From positions 1 to 27,264 of the forward strand of contig CAYXWH010000019.1 of the NCBI GenBank assembly GCA_964468755.1: a DNA stretch of 27,264 nucleotides. The letters are read 5' to 3'. Source of the stretch: CAYXWH01 sp964468755. Its GTDB lineage: Bacteria; Chloroflexota; Dehalococcoidia; Dehalococcoidales; RBG-16-60-22. Both the position numbers and the translations under genes were made by a program. This document shows, piece after piece, positions 1 through 8,447 of this stretch (position 1 is its first letter; each line of letters opens with the position of its first letter). The notes below the pieces were generated by a model. It was not told the origin of the DNA, made no database searches, and worked only from the letters and a program-made list of their open reading frames with translations.

Positions 1-1
1 G

Positions 2-142
2 GCTTACGAAGACATGATGTTTGTACCACTCTGGAATAAGCCGATTATTGCCGTCGTTTCTCCGGTTATTCAGGGTGCCAATTTCTTCTACGGAGGCGGG
101 CCGAGCGTGCGTCTGGACCAGGCCTGGTTGGCGGAGAAGTGA
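2..142 (+). CDS. C-terminal fragment of a probable ABC transporter solute-binding protein (family 5)
   Basis: Only the last 46 codons are in the window; the reading frame enters from the left edge and ends at a TGA at 140-142. The visible end has the pattern AYEDMMFVPLW followed by a short hydrophobic stretch and a closing line with GANFFYGG. This resembles the C-terminus of peptide/nickel-type (family 5) periplasmic binding proteins, which end with a 'VPLW' strand and a closing Gly/Trp-rich segment. Such a protein would capture an oligopeptide or other solute outside the membrane for an ABC permease. The gene is convergent with the molybdoenzyme operon, so no functional link can be claimed. 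The family call rests on a short tail and is tentative. Confidence 0.5.
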   Translation, partial: AYEDMMFVPLWNKPIIAVVSPVIQGANFFYGGGPSVRLDQAWLAEK

Positions 143-163
143 GGTAGTAGCACTGTTGTTAAA

Positions 164-196
164 GATGTGTGGCAGGCATTATGCCTGCCACACATC
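164..196 (+). terminator. Perfect 16-bp inverted repeat, probable terminator hairpin
   Basis: Positions 164-179 and 181-196 are exact reverse complements around one central base, 22 bases after the stop of the binding-protein gene. No T-tract follows, so it may act as a rho-independent-like or bidirectional stop between convergent genes, or simply as an mRNA 3'-end stabiliser. Confidence 0.5.
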
Positions 197-419
197 AACG
201 CTTCACCCGGGGAGTCTATCAGCGCAACCGCTTATATTCAACATTTTTATTATTGCTAACACAATGCCTGTCTTCATTTGCTTAAGCAGTCCGGTTTTCT
301 ATCCGGGAGGTTAAAAATTGGAAAAACCAGATAGCAGTATGCACGGTGAAACTGTTTTGACAGCAGAGATTTTCAGTGCTATCCGGTGCTGTAACGTTGT
401 ACCGTGACGGACAACCGTC
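197..419. other. Intergenic stretch with a small hairpin beside the next stop codon
   Basis: I see no convincing gene here. A GGGAGG at about 305-310 precedes a TTG-initiated 29-codon frame (318-407), but nothing else supports it. At 406-419 there is a GACGG-ACAA-CCGTC hairpin directly abutting the stop codon of the minus-strand gene that ends at 420. Read on the minus strand it follows that stop immediately and could be a weak terminator, although no T-tract follows. Confidence 0.3.
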
Positions 420-929
420 TTATGGTTCCCCGGTCACGGACTCAATCTCGACGATGGCAGCAGTGACGTCATCGAGGCTGAAGCCGCCGGCTTTCAGTGC
501 TGCCTGGGCGACATAAATATCCTCGATGGTTCCCCCGCTGACACCAATGCCGCCGATGATTTCTCCGTTCTTTATAATGGGAAATCCTCCGGGAAATGTT
601 ATCCAGCGCTCGTGGATAAATGGGGGAGTAAACCCCCAACCCTGGAAGGACTTCATCCAGTGTGAGGTAGGGAGCTTGGCAAGTACGGCGGTAAATGCCT
701 TGTCGGTAGCGATGTTTATGCTTTCCAGTAGCGTATTATCCATGCGGTGGAAGGCTAGCAGGTTACCGCCGGCGTCAACAATGGCAATCGCCATAGGCAC
801 ACCCTGTTTCTCTGCCTCTTTCTCGCCGGCTTCCAGCAGCTTTTTCGCTGTTTCCAGAGTCAGTCCGGTACCGTAGGGCAACTTGCCGGCTTTCCATGCG
901 GAAGGAGTCTGGTCAGATTGTCGAGACAT
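420..929 (-). CDS. GlcG/HbpS-like (haem-degrading/PduO-C fold) protein
   Basis: 169 residues, a usual length for single-domain GlcG/HbpS (PF03928, formerly DUF336) proteins. Family hallmarks are visible: a helix starting LTLETAKKLL (about 23-32), the strand VDAGGNLLAFHRMD (51-64), the helix with ATDKAFTA (74-81), then PGGFPI (113-118) and GGIGVSGG (126-133) followed by ED. Relatives bind haem, flavin or cobalamin-type ligands or accompany diol/glycolate oxidation genes; the ligand here cannot be read from sequence. No signal peptide is seen, so it is probably cytoplasmic, unlike secreted HbpS. An AAGGAGGT site lies about 9 bases before the ATG. It is the last gene of the minus-strand molybdoenzyme operon, 86 bases after the preceding small subunit, suggesting a role linked to that enzyme. 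Confidence 0.8.
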   Translation of the reverse strand: MSRQSDQTPSAWKAGKLPYGTGLTLETAKKLLEAGEKEAEKQGVPMAIAIVDAGGNLLAFHRMDNTLLESINIATDKAFTAVLAKLPTSHWMKSFQGWGFTPPFIHERWITFPGGFPIIKNGEIIGGIGVSGGTIEDIYVAQAALKAGGFSLDDVTAAIVEIESVTGEP

Positions 930-1015
930 TCTGAAAATACCTCCTTGACTTGTATTGCCGTTTGGTCCCTATGGTCTCAATCCATCTGCATTCAACGGGG
1001 ATATATTACGACCAT

Positions 1016-1855
1016 TTATTTTGCCCGGCTTAATGCCACTTCTCCCAGGTATATATCGGTTTTGGTAATGACGTGATATTCTTTAGGAGCATATCCGGCG
1101 TGTTCAATCCTGAGTGAATATTCGGTCTCCGGCAGGAGTCCTTCGAACTCGAAGTCGCCATAGTTATCCGTCGTGACCGTTTCCCTGATTGTCTCACCGC
1201 TCAGGGTTACCGTGACGTTCTCAGCGCATTCATCATCCCTGTCCTCGAAAATGACGGTACCGGCGATAAACCGCCGGGGTAATCCGATATAGTACACGTT
1301 TGGTTTGCGCCCGTATTCGGGGTGGAGTTCTTCTACATGCCGTGATGCGATAATCTGTGATATTTGGCTATTTGGGTTGTCGAGGTCACCGAAAACCAGG
1401 GCACCGGTCGGGCATGCCTCGACACACCTTGGTTCCTTCCATCCCTGGTCGAGCAGATGAGCGCAGAAGGTGCATTTCTGTGGAATGTTTTTCTCCTCGT
1501 TCCAGTAGATGACCCGGTAGGGACACGCCGAAACGATTTCCTTCCGCCCCGCTGCCTTTTCGGGGTCGATGATGATGATGCCATCGGGTCTTCGGTAAAC
1601 CGCGCCGTCAGCGCCTGCCCGAAGACATGGGGCGTCCTGGCACTGCAGGCACGGTATGGCGATATAGGCTACCTTGACTTTGGGATACCTCCCTCGCTCG
1701 TTTTCGATTAATTGCATCCAGAAATGGCCGGTAAGTGGTTGGGCTGCCGAGTAGGGGGGATGCTCATTCCCGCAATACTCGTCCTTGCAGGCAAGCACGC
1801 AGTTATAGCAGCCGTTACACCTGGAAATATCGATAACCATGCCGTATTTCGTCAT
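1016..1855 (-). CDS. Four-motif ferredoxin subunit of molybdoenzyme, copy 1 (transhydroxylase beta-like, one cluster site lost)
   Basis: 279 residues from the ATG at 1855, chosen because GGAGGT lies 9 bases upstream; an in-frame ATG six codons earlier would overlap that site. The N-terminal two-thirds is a DmsB/NrfC-type electron-transfer domain. Motif I has C13, C16, C19, C23; motif II has C69, C72, C77 but G81 in place of the fourth Cys; motif III keeps only C111 (A101, R104, I107 elsewhere); motif IV has C130ish-C131 region CTFC, then C144 and C148. The pattern predicts three intact [4Fe-4S] sites and one abolished. From about residue 190 a beta-rich domain (VYYIGLPRRFIAGTVIF onward) resembles the Cna_B/carboxypeptidase regulatory-like fold at the C-terminus of transhydroxylase beta. 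It should pair with the large subunit whose stop codon lies 5 bases upstream. Confidence 0.88.
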   Translation of the reverse strand: MTKYGMVIDISRCNGCYNCVLACKDEYCGNEHPPYSAAQPLTGHFWMQLIENERGRYPKVKVAYIAIPCLQCQDAPCLRAGADGAVYRRPDGIIIIDPEKAAGRKEIVSACPYRVIYWNEEKNIPQKCTFCAHLLDQGWKEPRCVEACPTGALVFGDLDNPNSQISQIIASRHVEELHPEYGRKPNVYYIGLPRRFIAGTVIFEDRDDECAENVTVTLSGETIRETVTTDNYGDFEFEGLLPETEYSLRIEHAGYAPKEYHVITKTDIYLGEVALSRAK

Positions 1856-1860
1856 TGTTG

Positions 1861-4377
1861 TTATACCTCCCACTTTGAGACTTCGACAAGGCAGGAGTTC
1901 GGTGCCATTCCCGGGGCATTCTTTGACATAAGCCGGGATGAGATGAGCAGGTTAATACAGCCGCCTTTATCCACCGAGCCGGACTTGCCCGGTTCCAGCG
2001 GGTCGTATTTCCCGGATGAGGTGTAGCTGTGTACCACGCCGGGCCGGACACGTTCGGTGAGTTTGGCGGCGCCCAGCACGGCACCGCGGTCATTATACAG
2101 CCTGACGATGTCTCCGTTATTAATGCCGCGGGCGACGGCATCCGACGGGTGAATCCGTACCGTCTGCCAGGAGTAGCCGTCTTTGATAATGCGATGCCCC
2201 GGGATTTCTCCCAGCCAGGGGGCGTGTTTATCATAGTGGGTGTGAAAGGAATATCGTGGATGTGGCGACAGGAGCTGGAGAGGGTATTTTCCGGCAAGCT
2301 CGGTGGCATGGCCTTCCCAGCTGGGGATATAGTGTGGCACCGGCGGCCTTTCCGCATCGTCCGGGAAGCGCTCTTTGAGACTCCGGGCGGCAAACTCTAT
2401 CTTGCCGCTAGGCGTTGCCAGTTGTTTCGCCTTCTCAGTGCCCCGGTAGGGGTTAAGGGGGTCAGGGGTATCACACTCCCTGCCTTCATAGAACCATCGG
2501 AACGCCGGTGTCGGTTTATAGTCTTCCGGGAAGGGAACCACAAAATAGCCCTTCTTCTCAAACTCCTCCCAGGATACATATTTCGGCAGGTCGGATATCT
2601 CGAACATTGCCCTCACCCAGTCTTCTTGTGTCTTACCGTCGGTAAAGTCTTCCCTGAGTCCCAGCCGGTCGGCGATGAGTGAGAATATCTCGTAGTCGGT
2701 CTTGGATTCATACAGGGGTTCAATGCACTTTTTTTGCAGGACAGCAACCCGGTAGTTACATCCATTGCTGTTGTGGGCAACATAACCGCCGGCATTACCG
2801 AATTCGGATAGATCCATTCGTTCCAGATTCGTGCAGGCGGGGAGGATAACGTCAGCGAACATCGTTTCACTACCGGACCAGCAGTCCTGATTGACCAGGA
2901 ATTCAATCTTGGGGTTCTGGTAGGCTCTTATCCACTTGTTGGTGTTGGTCATGGTACCGATAAAGGAACTGCCATAGCGGTAAAACATCCTGACTTCGGA
3001 ATTCCCCGGCATGGGATAGGTATACGGCTTGAACTGCTGCTCGGCGGACATGAAGCAGAACCCCTCCCCAAGCCAGCTCACCGGAGGGTTCAGGATAGCG
3101 TCGGGGAAGAGCAGCCGGTAAAGACGCTGCTCTACCGGGTTATATACCTTTTTCCTGGCTGCCGGTGACCAGCGGAGCATTCCGTCAGGGTCGCCATAAC
3201 CGGGTACCCAGAATTCGGGCTCGCTGGGTGCTCCCATGGAGGTACCCCAGAGATTAACCCCGGGTTTACCCAGTCCCTGCATTGCCTGGAGGAGCACCAT
3301 CAGCCGGGCCCATTCGTGACCATACGCCGCCCGGCAGGCGCCGCCCATGCCGGCATGCAGTCCCGGGGATAACATTGTTCTCTTGGACGCCCACTCTCTG
3401 GCCAGAGCGATTATGGTTCTGGCGGAGACGCCGGATATTTCTTCAGCCCATTTAGGTGTCTTGGGCACACCGTCATCTTCGCCGAGGACGTGACTCCTGA
3501 ATTCATCAAAACCCACGGTGCGGCTGGCCACGTACTCCCGGTCGTAGGTATTTTCGGTTATCCAGACATGGGCGATGGCGAGAGCCATGGCGGCATCAGT
3601 ACCGGGTCTGGGGGCTATCCATTTATCAGCGAGGACAGCCGCCGTATAATTGCAAAACGGGTCGATAAAGATTTGCTTCTTTCCGGCTTCCCGGAGCCAG
3701 AGGCGCCAAATTGCGTTTTCCTGTCCGGTGTAGCAGCCGCGGGTGGTATCCGGGTCATTTGACCAGTAGATGATGAGCTCGGTGTTTTTCAGGGCATCCT
3801 CAAGCAGGTCATACTGTTCCGGGGCACCCAGTCTCCAGTAGAAGCCGTAGGTATGTACCGCACCCCAGTGGAACCCTTCCCAGCTATCGGGATTGTCAAA
3901 GATGGCGGTGAACCCGAGCATATCGAAGAACCGCCAGAACGGGCCCAGCTTATAGAATATCGACCCCCAGTTATGGTGCGACGAGGTGATGCCGGTGATA
4001 GCCGATGGTCCGTACGTCTCTCTCACTCGCTTGATCTCCCCGGCGACGATATCCAGTGCTTCATCCCAGCTTATACGCTGGTACCTTGATTTGCCCCTCG
4101 TCTCCGGGTGACGGTCACCATTCGGGTCAAAGTCCACCCGTTTCATGGGGTACTTGATTCGGTCTTCGGCATAGACCTTGGTTCGCTCGGTCAGGGTATA
4201 GGGGGAAATGGTCACTTTCCTGGGAGGGGAGAATTTTCTACCGTTGGCATCGATTGTCCACGGTTTCAAATCATTTTCATCAATTGCCAGCGGCCGGACT
4301 CTCACTATTTTACCGTCTTTAACGTGCACTGAAATCGGACCGCCGACGGTGCAACTGGTAAACACCTGTTCCGCCAT
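1861..4377 (-). CDS. Molybdopterin oxidoreductase large subunit, copy 1 (transhydroxylase alpha-like)
   Basis: 838 residues, DMSO-reductase superfamily with bis-MGD binding expected. There is no N-terminal CxxCxxxC cluster motif (only one Cys, in TSCTVGG) and no Tat signal, so a cytoplasmic enzyme passing electrons only through the small subunit is expected. NPDSWEG at 162-168 carries an Asp-Ser pair (D164, S165). In Pelobacter acidigallici transhydroxylase, as I recall, Asp174 and the Mo ligand Ser175 occupy this place, with a catalytic His about 30 residues earlier; here H134/H135 sit at that distance. The molydopterin-binding C-terminal domain (ATPSGKIEF, then NNGDIVRLYNDRGAV) is present. 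AAGGAGG precedes the ATG by about 8 bases. It is clearly diverged from the second copy upstream and about 40 residues shorter, so substrate may differ. Confidence 0.88.
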   Translation of the reverse strand: MAEQVFTSCTVGGPISVHVKDGKIVRVRPLAIDENDLKPWTIDANGRKFSPPRKVTISPYTLTERTKVYAEDRIKYPMKRVDFDPNGDRHPETRGKSRYQRISWDEALDIVAGEIKRVRETYGPSAITGITSSHHNWGSIFYKLGPFWRFFDMLGFTAIFDNPDSWEGFHWGAVHTYGFYWRLGAPEQYDLLEDALKNTELIIYWSNDPDTTRGCYTGQENAIWRLWLREAGKKQIFIDPFCNYTAAVLADKWIAPRPGTDAAMALAIAHVWITENTYDREYVASRTVGFDEFRSHVLGEDDGVPKTPKWAEEISGVSARTIIALAREWASKRTMLSPGLHAGMGGACRAAYGHEWARLMVLLQAMQGLGKPGVNLWGTSMGAPSEPEFWVPGYGDPDGMLRWSPAARKKVYNPVEQRLYRLLFPDAILNPPVSWLGEGFCFMSAEQQFKPYTYPMPGNSEVRMFYRYGSSFIGTMTNTNKWIRAYQNPKIEFLVNQDCWSGSETMFADVILPACTNLERMDLSEFGNAGGYVAHNSNGCNYRVAVLQKKCIEPLYESKTDYEIFSLIADRLGLREDFTDGKTQEDWVRAMFEISDLPKYVSWEEFEKKGYFVVPFPEDYKPTPAFRWFYEGRECDTPDPLNPYRGTEKAKQLATPSGKIEFAARSLKERFPDDAERPPVPHYIPSWEGHATELAGKYPLQLLSPHPRYSFHTHYDKHAPWLGEIPGHRIIKDGYSWQTVRIHPSDAVARGINNGDIVRLYNDRGAVLGAAKLTERVRPGVVHSYTSSGKYDPLEPGKSGSVDKGGCINLLISSRLMSKNAPGMAPNSCLVEVSKWEV

Positions 4378-4451
4378 GAGTTAGCCTCCTTTCTGCCCGG
4401 TAAACAGCCCTGCCGTCTCAGCCATTGGTAACCACTCGACAGGGAGATGGC

Positions 4452-5270
4452 TCACTGCTTCGTATTCAGCTCGATGTCTCCCAGATTTACGTCTTGCTCG
4501 GTGCTGATCGCGGTTATTTCCCGGGTAGAATATCCGTCTTTCTCTATGGTGAGGGAATACGTGCCAATCGCCAGTTGGTTCAGCCAGAAGTCGCCGAATT
4601 TATCGGTGGTGGTGGTGAACTTCTCACCGGTCGCCGGATTGGTCAGGGTAACGGTGGCACCTTCGAGGCACTCATCCTGTTCCGGGTCATACACCGCCCC
4701 GGCTACGAATCGCCCGGGTAAGCCCAGGTAGTAGACCCGGGGCCGGGTTTTACTCTCCGGGCGCAATATTTCAGCTTCGGCAATCAGTTCCTTCAATTCT
4801 GCTTCCTCACCGAATTTCAGTGCCTCCGTCGGGCACACCTCAACACACCGGGGCTCTTTCCACCCTTTATCCAGCAGGTGGGCGCACATGGTGCATTTCT
4901 GAGCGATATTAAGGTCCCAGTTGAAATAAATCGCTCCATAGGGACAGGCGTCAATACAGGCCCGGTGTCCGGCGCACTTCTCCGGGTCAATGATGACGAT
5001 GCCGTCGCTTCTCTTGTAGATTGCCTGTTCGGGACATGCCGGGATACAGGGGGCTTCATCGCAGTGCTGGCATATGCTGTGGAGGTAGGTAATCTTTACC
5101 TTGGGTACGGTCCCCCTGACCAGTTCGTTGATTTTTATCCAGAACTGCCCGGTGTCCGGTTGGGGTCTGGCATAGGGTGTCCAGTCGTTGCCCACATGCT
5201 CGTCCTTGCAGGCAATCTGGCAGTTGTAACATCCGTTACATTTTGATATATCGATGACTAAAGCCTTCAC
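4452..5270 (-). CDS. Four-motif ferredoxin subunit of molybdoenzyme, copy 2 (transhydroxylase beta-like)
   Basis: 272 residues, close to the roughly 274 of characterised transhydroxylase beta subunits. It starts with GTG, overlapping the stop of the large-subunit gene by four bases (GTGA), with GGAGGT 8 bases upstream, so translation is probably coupled. Motif I: C11, C14, C17, C21. Motif II: C67, C70, C75, C79. Motif III: C99, H102, C105, C109, with His replacing the second Cys. Motif IV: C126, C129, C142, C146. From about residue 178 a beta-sandwich domain of Cna_B/carboxypeptidase-regulatory type follows (LGLPGRFVAGAVYD, then DKFGDFWLNQL and GTYSLTIEKDGY). It should relay electrons for, or structurally stabilise, the large subunit at 5267-7903. 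Confidence 0.9.
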   Translation of the reverse strand: MKALVIDISKCNGCYNCQIACKDEHVGNDWTPYARPQPDTGQFWIKINELVRGTVPKVKITYLHSICQHCDEAPCIPACPEQAIYKRSDGIVIIDPEKCAGHRACIDACPYGAIYFNWDLNIAQKCTMCAHLLDKGWKEPRCVEVCPTEALKFGEEAELKELIAEAEILRPESKTRPRVYYLGLPGRFVAGAVYDPEQDECLEGATVTLTNPATGEKFTTTTDKFGDFWLNQLAIGTYSLTIEKDGYSTREITAISTEQDVNLGDIELNTKQ

Positions 5271-7903
5271 TCTGGTTCACCTCCGGCGAGGACTCGCTCC
5301 ATACAGAGGCCGGCAGCCGGATGGTACGGTCGATGGAAAGCTTCGGGATATTTTTTCATCAGCTCATCCAAATTGACCCGCTCGACCTCAACGAGATAGC
5401 CGCTGCTGGCCATGGCGATGGTATTTTTCGAGGTTGTTTTGCGGGGACATATGGTGTTAATGGCGCCACCGCGGTCAAGCTCTCCGGGGACTATCGAGTC
5501 ATACCGTGCCCCGTGGTCGCAGTAGATAACCCCGGGCATAATTCGCTCGGTGATGTAGGCACCACCGAGGACTCCGCCCCGTTCGTTGTAGACTTTGACC
5601 ACGTCCCCGTGATCTATACCCCGCCGGGCAGCATCTGCCGGGTTAATCCAGATGGGCTCATACTGGTAACCGTCAGGACCTCTAATCTTGCCGGTCGGGG
5701 TTTCCTTGAACCAGGTTACGTCATCGAGGTTGGCATGTACCCGCCACCGGCCGTGGTTGGAGACGATGAGCAGCGGGTACTTTTTGGCTCGTTCACCGGA
5801 GAGTCGTTCGTCATGGCTTTCTCCTTTTTCAACCCAGTGCGGGACCGGCGGTCGCTCGTCGTCATCGGGGAAATGCCTGGCGAGGTTCTGGGAGTAGAAT
5901 TCAATCTTGCCGGAGGGGGTGGTCAGCGGGTGACCTGCGGGGTCTTCGTAGAACTCTCGCAGTCCGGGCTTGAATTTCTGCCACTCCGGGTGGGTGGGCA
6001 CAACGTAGTACCCCTTTTCCTTGAGTTCTTCCCAGCTGATACGGTCGGCAACGCCGGAGTGCTCGAAACCAGTTCTTATCCAGTCCCCCGGACTCTTGCC
6101 CTTGGTGTATTCCTCAAGGAGCCCCAGCTTATCGGCTATCAGGCAGACTATCTCGTAGTCGCTCCTGGACTCGCCGAGGGGCTCAATACACTTGCCTTCG
6201 TAGAAAAAGGTGTTAAACTGCCCGCTGAAGTTGTCGGCGCCGATATCCTCTTCCTCGAATTTGGTATTGGACGGCAGGATGATATCGGCAAACAGGCAGT
6301 CGTTTTCCAGCCAGGGATGCTGGGCTACGATAAATTCTATCTTCGGGTTTCTCATCGCCGCTATCTGCCGGTTGCCGTCGTTCCAGCAGGTTATCCAGCA
6401 GGGGGAATCGGTCCACATCATATGGACTTCCGGGCAGCCCTCAGCGGGATAGGTGTATTGTTTAAACTGTTCTTCAACCGGCTTGAACAGGGTGCTGCCG
6501 TACCAGCTGATTGGCGGGTTGAGAATAGCCTCATGAATGAGGGTCTTGGGAATGATTTGTTTTTGTAGCTTGGTGAAGGACGGGTCATAGGCACGGTAAG
6601 CGCCCATGACGTGCGGGATAACCTCGCCTCCGGGCAGGGGTGGCATCGGGTCCGGCTGGTAGCCGGCGGGGACACATACACCATTGCAATAAAAACCCCA
6701 CTCAATCATTCCGATCTGGTGGACTCCCGGCTTGCCCAGTCCCTGCATCGCCAGGTTCAGTACCTCCAACCGGGCGGGCTCGGTGGAGTATACCGACCGG
6801 ATATAGCCGCCGCCGTTACCGTGGGCTATGGAGGTCCTCCGGGACGCCCACTTCCGGGCCAGTGCCTTAATCACTCTCGCCGGGACGCCGGTTATCTCCG
6901 CCGCCCATTCCGGCGTCTTGGCGATGCCGTCCTCTTTTCCCAGAACGTACTCCCGGTATTTGTCAAACCCATAGCTATGGGTAGCCACATACTCCTTATC
7001 ATAGGTGCCTTCGGTAATCCAGGTGTAGGCTATAGCCAGGTGCAGCGCGGCATCGGTGTTGGGTCGTATCGGGATCCACTTGTCGGCATGAATGGCTGCC
7101 CCGTAGTTCAGGTCGGGGCAGATATAGATACATTCTATTCCCAGTTCGGCAAACCAGTAGCACAATCGGCTCGCCATCTGTCCGCCCCATCCCCAGGGGG
7201 TGGTCTCCGGGTCACATCCCCAGAACAGTATAAGCTCGGTATTTTCCAGGACATCAGGGAAGACGTTGGTTTGTGGCCGCATGATACCATTGGGGTTCAT
7301 TCCCCAGGCATGCTTGGCGCCCCAGTGCCATCCTTCCCAGCTATCGGGATTTCTCGCCTGCAAGGTAAAACCTCCCATGAGGTCAAGCAGCGAGCCGGCA
7401 CAACCGTGGGGACCATGCACTGCCTTGGACTCCCCGTGACCATCTATCTGGCAGAGTATGGCATAAGGCCCGTATTCCTTATGTACCCTTCTTATCTCGC
7501 CGGCTACTATCCCGGCTGCCTCGTCCCAGGATATTCTGACGTATTTGCTCTTGCCCCGGTTCTCGGGGTTTCTTTCACCGTTGGGGTCCCAGTCAACTCT
7601 CTTGAGCGGATAGAGGATACGGTTGGGGGAGTAAACGCGCTTCTTGTAGACCAGACTGAACGGGGGTAGCAGTGTTTTCATCGCCGGCTGGAAAGTCCGG
7701 CCGCGCGCCTCGATTTTCCAGGGCCGGAATTGCTCAGGCCGGTATTTCCAATCGTACCGCAGTGGCCTAATCCGGCTCAGTCTCCCGTTGCTGACATCAA
7801 CCGCTGCAGCATTTGAGCCGATACCGAAAGAGCAGAAGCCAATTCCTTTTACGAACGTTTTTTCTTCTTCGGTTCCCTTTTGGTGACTCCCCTTTTGTAC
7901 CAT
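5267..7903 (-). CDS. Molybdopterin oxidoreductase large subunit, copy 2 (pyrogallol-phloroglucinol transhydroxylase alpha-like)
   Basis: 878 residues from the ATG at 7903, preferred over an in-frame ATG at 7945 because GGAGGAGGT lies just before it and nothing precedes the earlier one. Length is close to the roughly 875 residues known for transhydroxylase alpha. The N-terminus has no Tat signal and a degenerate cluster motif (FCSFGIG). NPDSWEGWHWG places D187 and predicted Mo ligand S188; a DGHGESK motif about 31 residues earlier supplies H156. The bis-MGD domains continue through FWGCDPETTPWGWGG and the C-terminal TTPSGKIEF and DHGDVVKVYNERGGV. In the known enzyme the reaction transfers a hydroxyl between aromatic rings without net redox. 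Whether pyrogallol is the substrate here is inference; no phloroglucinol reductase is nearby. It is the first gene of the five-gene operon. Confidence 0.9.
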   Translation of the reverse strand: MVQKGSHQKGTEEEKTFVKGIGFCSFGIGSNAAAVDVSNGRLSRIRPLRYDWKYRPEQFRPWKIEARGRTFQPAMKTLLPPFSLVYKKRVYSPNRILYPLKRVDWDPNGERNPENRGKSKYVRISWDEAAGIVAGEIRRVHKEYGPYAILCQIDGHGESKAVHGPHGCAGSLLDLMGGFTLQARNPDSWEGWHWGAKHAWGMNPNGIMRPQTNVFPDVLENTELILFWGCDPETTPWGWGGQMASRLCYWFAELGIECIYICPDLNYGAAIHADKWIPIRPNTDAALHLAIAYTWITEGTYDKEYVATHSYGFDKYREYVLGKEDGIAKTPEWAAEITGVPARVIKALARKWASRRTSIAHGNGGGYIRSVYSTEPARLEVLNLAMQGLGKPGVHQIGMIEWGFYCNGVCVPAGYQPDPMPPLPGGEVIPHVMGAYRAYDPSFTKLQKQIIPKTLIHEAILNPPISWYGSTLFKPVEEQFKQYTYPAEGCPEVHMMWTDSPCWITCWNDGNRQIAAMRNPKIEFIVAQHPWLENDCLFADIILPSNTKFEEEDIGADNFSGQFNTFFYEGKCIEPLGESRSDYEIVCLIADKLGLLEEYTKGKSPGDWIRTGFEHSGVADRISWEELKEKGYYVVPTHPEWQKFKPGLREFYEDPAGHPLTTPSGKIEFYSQNLARHFPDDDERPPVPHWVEKGESHDERLSGERAKKYPLLIVSNHGRWRVHANLDDVTWFKETPTGKIRGPDGYQYEPIWINPADAARRGIDHGDVVKVYNERGGVLGGAYITERIMPGVIYCDHGARYDSIVPGELDRGGAINTICPRKTTSKNTIAMASSGYLVEVERVNLDELMKKYPEAFHRPYHPAAGLCMERVLAGGEPE

Positions 7904-8034
7904 TTTACCTCCTCCGAAGGATTCAAAATCTTCATGGGGAAGCACTGGTCCGGTGGCTATAGATGTATTTAATTCCCCCGCCTAAAGCCAAGCCTTGGTA
8001 TATATAAACCTGGCAATGAGAATATTAGTAACAC

Positions 8035-8077
8035 ATTTTACTATATCATATCTAACTAAATATGATAGATTTTACTA
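8035..8077. promoter_or_regulatory. Palindrome flanked by direct repeats, candidate operator
   Basis: TATCATAT at 8044-8051 and ATATGATA at 8060-8067 form a perfect 8-bp inverted repeat with an 8-base spacer. It is bracketed by two exact copies of ATTTTACTA (8035-8043 and 8069-8077). The element sits about 130-170 bases before the start of the molybdoenzyme operon in AT-rich DNA, a position suited to an activator or repressor site. The binding protein is unknown and no regulator gene is adjacent. Confidence 0.4.
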
Positions 8078-8411
8078 CTCCCTCACTTAAATGTAAATAC
8101 GCCGGAGACTGAGAATTAACTTGAGTCTAGTAAAAAATTTTAACATGTCGTATTCTGCCGGGCATGAAGTAGAGTGCCATCTTTGGTCAGTATCAACAGG
8201 TAAATGGTGACGGCTTTGTGCCCTCCGTTCAGCAAAAGGTCTTTTGTTAATAATGCAGCATAGCGGGTAATGTTAAGGTAGTATGCCATATTATATCGGC
8301 GAAAATCAATATATGGCTTTCAGGTGGTGCTGCTATCGGGGAGGGACAGGGAGTAATTGCTAACCTTGCCTTTGCGGAGTGATTCGTTAAATTTCCGGGT
8401 GGGGAACATGC

Positions 8412-8447
8412 GAGGAGCCCGAGCGAAATTTCTCACCCGGGCTCCTC
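8412..8447. other. GC-rich hairpin in the noncoding region
   Basis: GAGGAGCCCG (8412-8421) is exactly complementary to CGGGCTCCTC (8438-8447), with a 16-base loop. There is no T-tract on either side, so it is not a standard terminator. It could be part of an untranslated structured RNA or a remnant of a transposable element. Confidence 0.35.

Noticed and set aside
5321..6568. Long open frame (415 codons) on the plus strand opposite the second large subunit
   Set aside because: It is antisense to a clearly conserved molybdoenzyme gene, lacks a ribosome site and its translation shows no family features; high GC and codon bias on the minus strand keep this frame open.
6611..7669. Second long plus-strand frame (352 codons) opposite the same gene
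   Set aside because: It is a shadow of the conserved minus-strand coding frame, with no recognisable protein pattern.
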